In this document: piece after piece, positions 17,451-25,448 of the stretch | Position numbering within the stretch: the stretch's first letter is position 1 | How the letters are laid out: each line of letters opens with the position of its first letter | Origin: JADFNB01 sp036397455 | GTDB lineage: Bacteria; Gemmatimonadota; Gemmatimonadetes; Gemmatimonadales; GWC2-71-9 | NCBI GenBank assembly: GCA_036397455.1 | Contig: DASWIX010000074.1 | Span: 23,434 to 87,433 of the forward strand | Direction of reading: 5' to 3' | Length of the DNA stretch: 64,000 nt | Position numbers and translations under genes: made by a program | The notes under the pieces: generated by a model | Databases searched by the model: none | What the model was told of the DNA's origin: nothing | The model's input: the letters and a program-made list of their open reading frames with translations, nothing else

Positions 17451-18155
17451 CTAGGTCCGCGACGACGAGAGCGCCGCGAGCTCGTTCCTGGTGAGATACC
17501 GCCACTTGCCCGCCGCCAAGCGGCCGAGTCGCACCGGGCCGTGGCTCAGACGCGTCAAGCGTTCCACCTTGAGTCCGAGCTGATCGCACAGGCGGCGCAC
17601 GATGCGATAGCGACCCTCGGTCAGCACGAGCCGCATGTCGGTGCGCCCCCGCTCCGCCGCGCGCGCCTGAAACGTACTCAATGCCACCGGCCGGCCCTCG
17701 ATCATCACCGGCCGGGACAGCGCCCGCGTGATCTGGTCGGTCGTGAGCCCGTGGACCAGGACGCGATAGCTGCGCTCCACACCGTAGCGCGGATGGGTCA
17801 TCCGATTCACCGCCGTCCCATCGGTGGTCAACAGCAACAGACCCGCCGTCGTGACGTCGAGCCGTCCAACGTACGTGAGTCCGGGCACATGCGGTACCAG
17901 CTCGAATACCGTTTTCCGACCTTCGGGATCGCGGCGCGACACGACGTATCCGATCGGCTTGTGCAACGCGATCCACACCACCCGCGTGGCCGCGATCCGT
18001 CGCCCGTTGACCGTAATGGTATCGGCGTCCGGATCGGCGGACATGCCCAGCTCGGCCACCGTGCCGTTCACGCGCACCCGACCCTCGCGAATGAGATCTT
18101 CCGCATGGCGGCGTGAGGCGATGCCGGCGCGCGCCAGCGCCCGCTGCAGCCGCAT
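17451..18155 (-). CDS. rluB: Pseudouridine synthase of the RluB/RsuA family
   Basis: Isomerises a specific uridine in rRNA. The protein of about 234 residues has an N-terminal S4 RNA-binding domain (MRLQRALARAGIASRRHAEDL), followed by the catalytic motif GRLDVTTAGLLLLTTDG with its Asp at about residue 97. The C-terminus has the RsuA-family pattern GRYRIVRRLCDQLGLKVERLTR. RluB (23S U2605) is the usual enzyme found next to scpAB, so I prefer it to RsuA or RluE. I start at ATG 18155, where family homology begins; GTG at 18164 would overlap the scpB stop by 4 bases and is an equal alternative. Confidence 0.9.
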   Translation of the reverse strand: MRLQRALARAGIASRRHAEDLIREGRVRVNGTVAELGMSADPDADTITVNGRRIAATRVVWIALHKPIGYVVSRRDPEGRKTVFELVPHVPGLTYVGRLDVTTAGLLLLTTDGTAVNRMTHPRYGVERSYRVLVHGLTTDQITRALSRPVMIEGRPVALSTFQARAAERGRTDMRLVLTEGRYRIVRRLCDQLGLKVERLTRLSHGPVRLGRLAAGKWRYLTRNELAALSSSRT

Positions 18156-18160
18156 GGTCG

Positions 18161-18733
18161 TCACGCGTCGTCCAGCGCCTCGGGTTCGGCTTCCACCCTC
18201 CCGCCGACAGGCGTCATCGCCACCGCGAACTCGTCGAGGCGCGGCATTTCACTGATCGACTTGAGGCCGAGCATCTCGAGGAACTTCGGGGTCGTCGTAT
18301 AGAGCAACGGCCGCCCGAGTCCTTCGCTGCGGCCGCTCACCTCGATCAACCCTCGGTCGCTCAGCAGCCGCAAGACGCCGTCGGCCACGACACCACGGAT
18401 CTCCTCGATTTCGCCCCGGCTGACCGGCTGACGATACGCGACGATGGCCAGCGTTTCGAGCGCGGCGGCGGACAATCGGCGTGGGCGGTTGACGAGTTGC
18501 GCCCGCGCGATCGGTTCGGCCAGATCCATCCGGGTGAGCAGCTGATACCCATCCGCCAATTCCACCAACTCGACGCCATGACCACCCTCGTCCAGCGCAC
18601 GGCGCAAGCGATCCAGGGCCTCCCGCAAGTCGTCCGTCGACGCATCGGGATCGAGTCGCCGCAGCTCCCCGAGCGTCAGCGGATTGGCTGCCGCAAACAG
18701 CGCGGCTTCAAGCAGCCTGGTCAGTTGGTCCAC
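18161..18733 (-). CDS. scpB: Segregation and condensation protein B
   Basis: ScpB is a winged-helix kleisin-interacting subunit of the Smc-ScpAB condensin, which organises and segregates the chromosome. The 190-residue protein starts MDQLTRLLEAALFAAANPLTL and has the family motif ALETLAIVAYRQPVSRGEIEEIRG (split here as ALETLAIVAYRQP then SRGEIEEIRG), and FLEMLGLKSISEMP near the end. It overlaps scpA by 26 bases. The acidic C-terminal tail (EAEPEALDD) is common in ScpB. Confidence 0.96.
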   Translation of the reverse strand: MDQLTRLLEAALFAAANPLTLGELRRLDPDASTDDLREALDRLRRALDEGGHGVELVELADGYQLLTRMDLAEPIARAQLVNRPRRLSAAALETLAIVAYRQPVSRGEIEEIRGVVADGVLRLLSDRGLIEVSGRSEGLGRPLLYTTTPKFLEMLGLKSISEMPRLDEFAVAMTPVGGRVEAEPEALDDA

Positions 18734-19445
18734 GCTCGACTCCCACCGGCCCGAATGCCTCCGGCTGCGCGAGGCGAAGCCGGCCCACCCGAGCCAACTC
18801 CAATACCGCGATCAAGACCGAAATGACGTCGGCGATGCTCGGTCGCTCGCCGAACAGCTCTCGCAACTGCACCCTGGGTTTGACCGCCAGCAGGGCCACG
18901 ATCCGAGTCGTCGCCCCTTCGACATCCAGCGGCCGTGGTACCACGCGGTGCAGGGCCGAATCGGGCAGCCCGGCAATGACATCCTCCACCGCCCGCATGA
19001 GTTGCCGCAGGTTCAGCGCGATGGGCCGCGGTGGCGCGTGCGTCGGCTCAGGCTGCCAGCCGCGCGGGAAGCGATCCGCCCATTGGCGGGTGCGCCCAAC
19101 GAGCCAATCGACCACCTCGCGAATCTGCTCGTATTCGAGCAGATGGCGCACCAGTTCGGCGCGGGGGTCCTCCCACGCGTCAGCGTCCAGCGGCTGCGGC
19201 AACAACATCTGAATCTTGATCCGCAGCAGGCGGGCCGCCATCTCCAGGTAGTCCGCCGCTTGATTGAGCCCGAGGCTTTCGATCGCGTTCATGAATTGAT
19301 CCGCGATCTGGGCGATCGGGATGTCGGCGATATCGATTTCCTGATCGCGAATCAGCGTGAGCAGGAGGTCCAGCGGCCCCGAGTACTCGTCCAGCTTGAC
19401 GACGAATCCCTGATCTTCGGTCACGCCGGCGGCCGGGATCGTCAT
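18708..19445 (-). CDS. scpA: Segregation and condensation protein A
   Basis: ScpA is the kleisin that bridges the Smc heads. The 245 residues include the N-terminal motif KLDEYSGPLDLLLTLI followed by DIADIPIAQIADQF, then LEMAARLLRIKIQMLLPQP, and a C-terminal winged-helix part ending in ELARVGRLRLAQPEAFGPV. It is the first gene of the long minus-strand array. A promoter with an exact TTGACA box lies about 100 bases upstream, with a leader of about 90 bases. Confidence 0.96.
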   Translation of the reverse strand: MTIPAAGVTEDQGFVVKLDEYSGPLDLLLTLIRDQEIDIADIPIAQIADQFMNAIESLGLNQAADYLEMAARLLRIKIQMLLPQPLDADAWEDPRAELVRHLLEYEQIREVVDWLVGRTRQWADRFPRGWQPEPTHAPPRPIALNLRQLMRAVEDVIAGLPDSALHRVVPRPLDVEGATTRIVALLAVKPRVQLRELFGERPSIADVISVLIAVLELARVGRLRLAQPEAFGPVGVERGPTDQAA

Positions 19446-19541
19446 GAGCGAAGCGAGATGGCGAACGACGGGACGGGACGCGCGAAAAGAGAGTCAGGCA
19501 CGTAGTTGGGCACAGCTCGTGTTTGAGGTTGGGTGCGCCGT

Positions 19542-19570
19542 AACCTAACGGGCGCCGACGTGAGTGTCAA
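19542..19570 (-). promoter_or_regulatory. Sigma-70-type promoter for scpA array
   Basis: On the minus strand, TTGACA (19570-19565) is separated by exactly 17 bases from TAGGTT (19547-19542), which matches TATAAT at 4 of 6 positions. The likely start of transcription is near 19535, giving a leader of about 90 bases before scpA. The -35 box lies 13 bases from the -35 box of the divergent rpsT promoter. Confidence 0.65.
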
Positions 19571-19583
19571 AGTACCTAGTCCC

Positions 19584-19612
19584 TTGACTGGACGGCACTT
19601 GCGCCATACGTT
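19584..19612 (+). promoter_or_regulatory. Putative promoter for rpsT
   Basis: TTGACT (19584-19589), a 17-base spacer, then TACGTT (19607-19612). The -10 box is a modest match. Transcription would start near 19619, about 30 bases before the GTG start of rpsT. Confidence 0.5.
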
Positions 19613-19649
19613 TCGCCCTCGCTGAACCCGCGTTTTTAGGAGTTTTGCC

Positions 19650-19901
19650 GTGCCGAACAATCGTCAGGCCAAGAAGCGGATGCGTCAGGCCGAGAAGGCG
19701 CGCGATCGTAACCGCGCTCAGCGGACCAAGCTGCGTCGTGCCGTGAAGAAGGTCCGCCAGGCGGAGTCACCCGATGCCGCCGCGGCTGCATATCCCGACG
19801 CCGAGGCGCTGCTGGATCGCGCCGCGGGCAAGCGGCTGATTCATCCCAACACCGCCGCACGACAGAAGTCGCGGCTCGCCAAGCTGACGAAGAAGGCATA
19901 G
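19650..19901 (+). CDS. rpsT: Small ribosomal subunit protein bS20
   Basis: An 83-residue, strongly basic protein that binds 16S rRNA during 30S assembly. It starts PNNRQAKKRMRQAEKARDRN after the initiator, contains RTKLRRAVKKVR and ends with KGxIHPNTAARQKSRLAK-type sequence (KRLIHPNTAARQKSRLAK), which is diagnostic. The start codon is GTG with TAGGAG 7 bases upstream. It stands alone, divergent from scpA and convergent with the next gene, and is followed closely by a perfect hairpin. Confidence 0.97.
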   Translation: MPNNRQAKKRMRQAEKARDRNRAQRTKLRRAVKKVRQAESPDAAAAAYPDAEALLDRAAGKRLIHPNTAARQKSRLAKLTKKA

Positions 19902-19907
19902 GTCAGA

Positions 19908-19931
19908 AAGGGCGCTCGATCGAGCGCCCTT
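19908..19931. terminator. Bidirectional hairpin between rpsT and zinc-ribbon gene
   Basis: A perfect 24-base palindrome (AAGGGCGCTCGA followed by its complement) begins 6 bases after the rpsT stop. The arms carry A-rich and T-rich ends, so it can serve rpsT and, from the other strand, the convergent gene. The run of T after it is short. Confidence 0.75.
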
Positions 19932-19963
19932 CCGCTTGTCGTTCCCGACCCGTTCTGCTCAGG

Positions 19964-20908
19964 TCACAACGAAGCCAGTTCGGCCCCGCATCGATCGCAG
20001 TACCATTCGGTCGGGAAGTTCATCGCCCCGCACTCGCCACACTTGAGCGTCCGCTGGTTGCTGGTGCTGGGACGCGATTCCCCCACCGACTGCTTGTCCG
20101 CCAGCACCTCCACGCCGTCGACCCCGAGATCACGGCCCGCGGCAGCCGCACTGGGCAGGTCCTCGTCGCTGATGGCGCGCATGGCGCCACTGGCGCGCGC
20201 GGCATCGGGTCCGTGCCCGCGGTCCTCGGTCACGGACTTGAGGAACGCCAACTCATCTCCGATGTCTTCGCCGTCCGGTTCGGTTTTGGCTGCCGCCGGT
20301 TCCTCCGCCGCATCCGGACCGAGGCCGAGGTCCCGCAGCCCCAGTTCGGAACCGAGCGACAGCCTGGGTTCAGCCGCGGGCGCACTTGCGGCGGCCGACC
20401 TGGGGGGGGCCGGTGGCGCCTCCGGCGGCGGCGCGGGACGGGAGGGGACTGGCGCCTCGACGATGGGCGCCGGCGCATCGAGTTCACTGAGCACGTTCTC
20501 GAGCTCGGTGATCTCTTCCTCGACATCCCCCAAACCCTCACGAACCTGCACGAGCACCTCGAGGATGCCCGCCTTGCGCTCCCGCCAATCCGCCTCGTCG
20601 AACTCGCCGACGGCGTGACGCAATTCGGCTTCGGCCAACTCCTCGCTGGCCGCCTTTTCGCGCTTCTTGTGGTCGGCCCTGGTCTGCTGGAGCGTCTCGA
20701 GCGACGCCCGCAGATCGTCACCGAACCCCTGGAGCCGGGACACCACTTCCTCGAGGCGCGCCTGGTAGTCGCCCTTGACCCGATCGCGCACCCCGGCAGC
20801 CGTTTGGTCGGCCGCCATCTCGAGCCGTTGCAACCACTGCTCGATCTTGCGCCGTTCCTCCAGCAACGCCTGAATGGTGTTATCCGACTTCGAGCCGCGC
20901 TTGACCAA
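19964..20908 (-). CDS. Coiled-coil protein with C-terminal zinc ribbon
   Basis: A 314-residue protein starting at TTG (20908) behind a strong GAGGAGG ribosome site. Residues 5-155 are a long charged coiled coil (EERRKIEQWLQRLEMAADQ; EELAEAELRHAVGEFDEADW). Residues 160-200 are Pro- and Ala-rich, and residues 200-290 are acidic and probably disordered. The last 25 residues form a zinc ribbon with two Cys pairs, CGECGAMNF and YCDRCGAEL. There is no membrane segment. The layout suggests a cytoplasmic scaffold, but no function can be assigned. The frame is open further upstream without coding character. Confidence 0.75.
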   Translation of the reverse strand: MVKRGSKSDNTIQALLEERRKIEQWLQRLEMAADQTAAGVRDRVKGDYQARLEEVVSRLQGFGDDLRASLETLQQTRADHKKREKAASEELAEAELRHAVGEFDEADWRERKAGILEVLVQVREGLGDVEEEITELENVLSELDAPAPIVEAPVPSRPAPPPEAPPAPPRSAAASAPAAEPRLSLGSELGLRDLGLGPDAAEEPAAAKTEPDGEDIGDELAFLKSVTEDRGHGPDAARASGAMRAISDEDLPSAAAAGRDLGVDGVEVLADKQSVGESRPSTSNQRTLKCGECGAMNFPTEWYCDRCGAELASL

Positions 20909-20960
20909 ACACCCTCCTCGACGGGACGCCGTGCGCCAACATTTCAAGATAACGCGTCGG

Positions 20961-22247
20961 CTACGTGACGGGAGCCTCGAATACGGTTCGCCCGCCCACG
21001 AGGGTCCGCACGACGCGACCACGCAGTGCACGTCCCGCGAACGGCGTATTGCGGCTCTTGGAGCGAAACGACGCGGCATCGACGGTCCACACACCGGCTG
21101 GATCAAACACCACCACGTCAGCCGGCGCACCCCGCGCCAGCGTGCCGCCGGGCAAATGGAACAACTTGGCGGGCACGCTGCTCATCCGCGCGATCAGCAG
21201 CGGCAACGTCAGCAGGCCTGGTTCCACCAGTTCCGAGATCCCGAGACCGAGCGCGGTCTCCAAGCCGATGATCCCGAACGGCGCGTCATCGAATTCTCGC
21301 TGCTTGGCCCGATAATCATGGGGGGCGTGGTCGGTGGCGATCGCATCGATCGTCCCGTCCCGCAATCCTTCCCGGATCGCCTCGACATCCGCCGCCTCCC
21401 GCAACGGCGGATTCATCTTGGCGTTGGTGTCGTATCCATCGCACGCATCATGGGTCAGCGTGAAATGATGCGGACAGGCTTCGGCCGAGACGTTGACACC
21501 CTGTTCCTTGGCCCGACGGATCAGGTCGACCGATCCACGGGTCGACATATGGCACAGATGCACGTGCCCGCCCGTCAGCTGCGCGAGAATGATATCGCGT
21601 GCCACCATGATCTCTTCCGCCGCCGCCGGAATGCCCTTCAGGCCCAGCCGGGTCGACACGACACCCTCGTGCATGACGCCGCCGGACGCAAGCGTCGGCT
21701 CTTCGCAGTGGTCCGCAACCGGAATGCCGAACGTCTGTGCGTATTCCAGTGCCGTCCGCATCAGATGGGCGGACACCACGGGATGCCCGTCGTCACTGAG
21801 CGCCACCGCGCCGGCCCCGACCATCTCTCCGAACTCCGCGAGGTGGTCCCCCCGCTGGCCCAACGACACCGCGCCGATCGGATAGACGCGGGCCCCGCCG
21901 GCCGCCGCCGCCTGTTTGACGATGAACCCCACCGCGGCCTGGTTGTCGGTCACCGGGTCCGTGTTGGGCATGGCGCAGATTCCGGTGAAGCCGCCCGCCG
22001 CCGCCGCCGCCGCGCCCGTGGCAACCGTCTCGGCGCTTTCGGCGCCGGGCTCCCGCAAATGGGTGTGCACATCGACCAGTCCCGGCGCCACCACCAGTCC
22101 CGCGGCATCGAATACCTCCCCCCCCAACGGAACTTCCACGTCCAACCCGATGGCCTCGATCTTCCCGTCGACCACCAGCAGGTTGGACGTTTGGTCCAGA
22201 TCACGCGAGGGATCGATCACACGCCCACCGCGCAGCAACAACGTCAT
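20961..22247 (-). CDS. pyrC: Dihydroorotase, class I
   Basis: Cyclises N-carbamoyl-aspartate to dihydroorotate, the third step of UMP synthesis. The 428-residue protein has the zinc motif DVHTHLREPG (about residues 59-68), substrate motif CAMPNTDPVTDN, further metal ligands in ADHCEEPTL and HLCHMST, and the catalytic Asp in ATDHAPHDY. All expected ligands are present, so this should be an active enzyme rather than the inactive PyrX-like subunit that sometimes accompanies PyrB. The start overlaps pyrB by 4 bases. Confidence 0.95.
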   Translation of the reverse strand: MTLLLRGGRVIDPSRDLDQTSNLLVVDGKIEAIGLDVEVPLGGEVFDAAGLVVAPGLVDVHTHLREPGAESAETVATGAAAAAAGGFTGICAMPNTDPVTDNQAAVGFIVKQAAAAGGARVYPIGAVSLGQRGDHLAEFGEMVGAGAVALSDDGHPVVSAHLMRTALEYAQTFGIPVADHCEEPTLASGGVMHEGVVSTRLGLKGIPAAAEEIMVARDIILAQLTGGHVHLCHMSTRGSVDLIRRAKEQGVNVSAEACPHHFTLTHDACDGYDTNAKMNPPLREAADVEAIREGLRDGTIDAIATDHAPHDYRAKQREFDDAPFGIIGLETALGLGISELVEPGLLTLPLLIARMSSVPAKLFHLPGGTLARGAPADVVVFDPAGVWTVDAASFRSKSRNTPFAGRALRGRVVRTLVGGRTVFEAPVT

Positions 22248-23209
22248 TCGGTCCCCCCGGCCTTGGCCTGTTCCGCGAGTTCGGGACGCCCGCCCGCCAG
22301 CAGGTAGAGCACCGCCATGCGCACGGCAACGCCGTTGGTGACCTGGTGCAGGATCACCGACTGTGGTCCATCCGCGACCGGGGAATCGATCTCAACCCCG
22401 CGGTTCATCGGTCCGGGGTGCAGCACGAGCAGCTCCGGCGCGGCCGCGGCCATGCGCCCCTCGGTCACCCCGAACACCCGGTTGTATTCGCGCAGCGACG
22501 GGATGAACCCGGCGTCCATCCGCTCGAGCTGGAGCCGGAGCACGTTGAGCACATCGGCCCACTCCATCGCCTGTTCGATGCGCCGGAATACGGTCACCCC
22601 GAGATCCTCGATCCCCCGCGGCAAAAGCGAGCGGGGCCCGCACACCGCCACCTCGGCGCCGAGCTTGGTAAGGCCCCAGATGTTGCTCCGCGCCACGCGG
22701 CTATGAAGGATGTCGCCGCAGATGCAGACCTTCACCCCGTCGATGCGTCCCAGTTTGTCACGGATCGTCAGCAGATCGAGCAGGGCCTGGGTGGGATGCT
22801 CGTGCGTCCCGTCTCCGGCGTTGATCACGTTCGAGTTGATCCGCTCCGCCAGGAATTGGGCGGCGCCGGATGACGGATGCCGAATGACGACCATGTCGAT
22901 CCGCATCGCCTCGAGGTTGCGTGCCGTATCGACCAGATTCTCGCCCTTCTGCACCGAGGAGACCGTGGTGGTCACGTTCACCGTGTCGGCCGACAGGCGT
23001 TTCTCGGCGAACTCGAACGAGATGCGCGTGCGGGTGGACGACTCGAAGAAGAGGTTGACGATGGTCTTGCCGCGGAGGGTGGGGACCTTCTTGATGGCGC
23101 GTTCACTGACTTCCTTGAACGGTTCCGCCGTATCGAGAAGGTGAACGATCTGCTCGGCCGTAAGGTGCTCGAGGCCCAGCAGGTCCTTCCCGAGCGGCGG
23201 CGGCATCAT
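22244..23209 (-). CDS. pyrB: Aspartate carbamoyltransferase catalytic subunit
   Basis: Makes N-carbamoyl-L-aspartate from carbamoyl phosphate and aspartate. The 321 residues contain FFESSTRTRISFEFAEKRL (carbamoyl-phosphate loop), HEHPTQALLDLLTI, and the C-terminal VLHPGPMNRGVEID. No pyrI regulatory subunit is present nearby, as expected when pyrB sits with pyrC and pyrR. The start is ATGATG; the first ATG (23209) overlaps the pyrR stop by 4 bases. The frame runs on upstream inside pyrR. Confidence 0.96.
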   Translation of the reverse strand: MMPPPLGKDLLGLEHLTAEQIVHLLDTAEPFKEVSERAIKKVPTLRGKTIVNLFFESSTRTRISFEFAEKRLSADTVNVTTTVSSVQKGENLVDTARNLEAMRIDMVVIRHPSSGAAQFLAERINSNVINAGDGTHEHPTQALLDLLTIRDKLGRIDGVKVCICGDILHSRVARSNIWGLTKLGAEVAVCGPRSLLPRGIEDLGVTVFRRIEQAMEWADVLNVLRLQLERMDAGFIPSLREYNRVFGVTEGRMAAAAPELLVLHPGPMNRGVEIDSPVADGPQSVILHQVTNGVAVRMAVLYLLAGGRPELAEQAKAGGTE

Positions 23210-23760
23210 GACGGGGTTCCCCGGACGAGTTCGACCGCATCGCGTCCGTCCACTTCGGCCAGTAGCACGTCGACCCGGTCCCCGGGTCCCGCATCGACCC
23301 GCTCCCCGACGATGTCGGCGTGAATCGGCAACTCGCGGCCTCCGCGATCGACCAGCACACACAGGCCGACCCGGGCCGGCCGGCCGAAGTCGGCCAGCTC
23401 CTGCAATGCCGCGCGCACCGTCCGCCCGGTGTAGAGCACATCGTCGACGATGACGACCGTCTTGCCTTCGAGTTCGTGCGGCAGGCGCGTCTCGCCAATC
23501 ACCGGCCGCGGTCCCACGGTCTGGAGATCGTCCCGATAGAGCGTGATGTCGAGGGCGCCGCGGGGGACCTCGGCGCCATGGGCGGCGCGGATCAAACCGC
23601 CCATCCGTTCGGCCAATTCGACTCCCCGCCGTTGGATCCCGATCAGCACCAACCGATCGGTGCTCCCGGCAAGATCGACGATCTCGTGTGCCATACGCTG
23701 GAGCGCCCGTGCGATGGCACGGGCGTCGAGAAGGGCGTTGCGCTGGTCAGCAACGGACAT
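23206..23760 (-). CDS. pyrR: Bifunctional pyr operon regulator / uracil phosphoribosyltransferase
   Basis: PyrR binds pyr mRNA in a UMP-dependent way and has some UPRTase activity. The 184-residue protein contains the PRPP-binding motif VVIVDDVLYTGRTVRAAL at about residues 100-117, LIGIQRRGVELAERM and DITLYRDDL, all characteristic of PyrR. It is the first of three overlapping genes (pyrR-pyrB-pyrC), the usual order when PyrR regulates the operon. Only 35 bases separate it from the upstream gene, and I see no antiterminator hairpin pair there, so the regulatory site may lie further up or within the coding region. Confidence 0.93.
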   Translation of the reverse strand: MSVADQRNALLDARAIARALQRMAHEIVDLAGSTDRLVLIGIQRRGVELAERMGGLIRAAHGAEVPRGALDITLYRDDLQTVGPRPVIGETRLPHELEGKTVVIVDDVLYTGRTVRAALQELADFGRPARVGLCVLVDRGGRELPIHADIVGERVDAGPGDRVDVLLAEVDGRDAVELVRGTPS

Positions 23761-23795
23761 AGCCGGTGTAATCTAGACGGGGACAGCCATCGCGG

Positions 23796-24734
23796 TCAAC
23801 ACGACGCGGGGGTTGGCGGATCCTCGCCGGCCAGCACCGCGCGGACGTTGCGCACCGCCAGCTCGGCCATGGCCCGCCGTGTGGCGTCGGTCGCGCTGCC
23901 CAGGTGCGGCAGCGTCACGACCCGCGGGTGGGCAATCAGGGCGTCGGACACCACCGGCTCGTCGGCGAACACGTCGAGTCCGGCACCGCCGATCGTCCCG
24001 GATTCGAGCGCCTCGATCAACGCCGGTTCGCGGACGAGTTCGCCACGGGCGGTGTTGATCAACAACGCCCCCGGGCGGCACATCGCGAGGCGCGCACGAT
24101 CGAACATCCCGCGCGTCTCGTGCGTCGCCGGCAGGTGCAGCGACACGACATCGCTCTCCTCGAGAAGCCGGCGGAGATCCGCCCGCACCGCCCCGGTTTC
24201 GGCTTCGAAGCTGGGTCGTGCCCGGCGGGCGACATACCGCACGGCCATGCCGAACCCCACCGCCCGCCGGCCCACCGCCTGCCCGATATTGCCCGCCCCG
24301 ACGATGCCCAGCGTGGCGCCCCGCAGTTCCAGGCCCAGCAGCTGGGTCGGATGCCAGCCCGTCCACGTGCCGCTTCGGACAAGCTGCGCTCCTTCCTTGA
24401 GCCGGCGTGCCACGGCGAGGATCAACGCCCAGGTGAGGTCCGCGGTGGCGTCGGTCAACACGAAGGGCGTGTTGGTCACCATCACACCGCGCATCTCGGC
24501 CGCCACGAGGTCGATGTTGTCGAGGCCCGCCGCGCAGTTGGCGACAACCCGTAGCGCCGGCATCCGCTTGAGTTCTCCGCCCCCGATCCAGCGTGACAGC
24601 AGCGGGATCACCGCGACGTAGTTCCCGGCGGGCGTCGGCTCGTGCGCGGCGATCCACTCGACCGCGGCTCCCGGCACCGGGTCGTCGCCTATCAAGTCCC
24701 GCAATTCCGCTGCGATCAGTACGGATGAGGTCAT
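23796..24734 (-). CDS. D-2-hydroxyacid dehydrogenase (glyoxylate/hydroxypyruvate reductase type)
   Basis: Reduces a 2-oxo acid to a D-2-hydroxy acid with NAD(P)H. The 312 residues contain the Rossmann motif LGIVGAGNIGQAVGRRAVGFG, the catalytic Arg in NTARGELVREPALIEALESG, a Glu in LDVFADEPVV and the catalytic His in LPHLGSATDATR. The N-terminus (VVANCAAGLDNID) is typical. This subfamily includes GyaR and GhrB, and the substrate cannot be told from sequence. The gene starts 70 bases from the divergent tRNA-Ser gene and runs toward pyrR, from which it is 35 bases away. Confidence 0.9.
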   Translation of the reverse strand: MTSSVLIAAELRDLIGDDPVPGAAVEWIAAHEPTPAGNYVAVIPLLSRWIGGGELKRMPALRVVANCAAGLDNIDLVAAEMRGVMVTNTPFVLTDATADLTWALILAVARRLKEGAQLVRSGTWTGWHPTQLLGLELRGATLGIVGAGNIGQAVGRRAVGFGMAVRYVARRARPSFEAETGAVRADLRRLLEESDVVSLHLPATHETRGMFDRARLAMCRPGALLINTARGELVREPALIEALESGTIGGAGLDVFADEPVVSDALIAHPRVVTLPHLGSATDATRRAMAELAVRNVRAVLAGEDPPTPASC

Positions 24735-24788
24735 GCGGGCAACTTAACAGGATCCGCGCGGTGCTCGCCTGCGCCCCGGTGCCCTGGT

Positions 24789-24794
24789 TATAAT
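24789..24794 (+). promoter_or_regulatory. -10 box of tRNA-Ser promoter
   Basis: An exact TATAAT lies 10 bases before the mature 5' end of the tRNA. The sequence 17 bases further up (CGCCTG) is a poor -35 box. Confidence 0.6.
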
Positions 24795-24804
24795 GCACGG
24801 CCTT

Positions 24805-24891
24805 GGAGAGGTGTCCGAGTGGTTGAAGGAGCCGGTCTCGAAAACCGGTGGGCCCTTTCGGGTCTCGTGGGTTCGAATCCCACCCTCTCCG
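24805..24891 (+). tRNA. tRNA-Ser (anticodon CGA)
   Basis: An 87-base type II tRNA. The acceptor stem GGAGAGG pairs with CCTCTCC (24884-24890), with G as discriminator base. The anticodon stem CCGGT/ACCGG encloses the loop CTCGAAA, anticodon CGA at 24839-24841, which reads the serine codon UCG. The long variable arm (GGGCCCTTTCGGGTC) and the T-loop GGTTCGAATCC are typical of tRNA-Ser. The 3' CCA is not encoded. Confidence 0.97.
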
Positions 24892-24996
24892 TAACTGCTG
24901 GACGGCTCGACGGCTAGGAGTGGGACGGACCGTCTGCGGGATTCCGCGCACGACTCCTCCTGGGGCGGTATCAACGCCAATCACAGATCAAAGCCC

Positions 24997-25434
24997 ATGA
25001 CCCCAAGCCACCCTGAGTTGCGTGCCTATCCCGTGATCGTGTCGCTGCCGGTGCAGTGGGGCGAGATGGACGCGTATGGGCACGTCAACAACACCGTCTT
25101 CTTCCGGTACTTCGAGACCGCGCGTATCGCGTTCCTCGACCAATGCGGGTTTCTCGCGTGTTACGAGCGCGATAAAATCGGTGCGATCCTGCTGACGACC
25201 GACTGCCGCTTCCGCCGACCGCTGGTTTACCCCGACACCGTCTTGGTCGGCGGCTGCGCAAAACAGGTTGCCGAGGACCGTTTCACGATGGGCTATCGCC
25301 TCGTCTCGCTCGCACAAGACGCGATCGCGGCGGAAGGGTCCGGTGTGATCGTGTCGTATGACTACAAGACCGGCGCCAAGACCACCCTGCCCGACGGCGT
25401 GCGGGCACGCATCGCCGAGATGCACGATGCCTAA
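24997..25434 (+). CDS. Acyl-CoA thioesterase, 4-hydroxybenzoyl-CoA thioesterase family
   Basis: A 145-residue single hot-dog-fold protein. The motif WGEMDAYGHVNNTVFFRYFE (residues 21-40) contains the catalytic Asp and the GHVNN signature of the family. Its length is normal. Substrate is unknown; such proteins hydrolyse short- or medium-chain acyl-CoA and occur as YbgC-like or FadM-like enzymes. It is 14 bases upstream of nhaA and probably co-transcribed, though the two functions are not obviously related. The 105 bases between it and the tRNA hold only weak inverted repeats. Confidence 0.88.
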   Translation: MTPSHPELRAYPVIVSLPVQWGEMDAYGHVNNTVFFRYFETARIAFLDQCGFLACYERDKIGAILLTTDCRFRRPLVYPDTVLVGGCAKQVAEDRFTMGYRLVSLAQDAIAAEGSGVIVSYDYKTGAKTTLPDGVRARIAEMHDA

Positions 25435-25448
25435 GCGCGTGCGCGCGC

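Noticed and set aside
24892..24996. An attachment site or integrated element next to tRNA-Ser
   Set aside because: No integrase, no repeated tRNA 3' end and no foreign genes follow; the downstream genes are ordinary thioesterase and nhaA.
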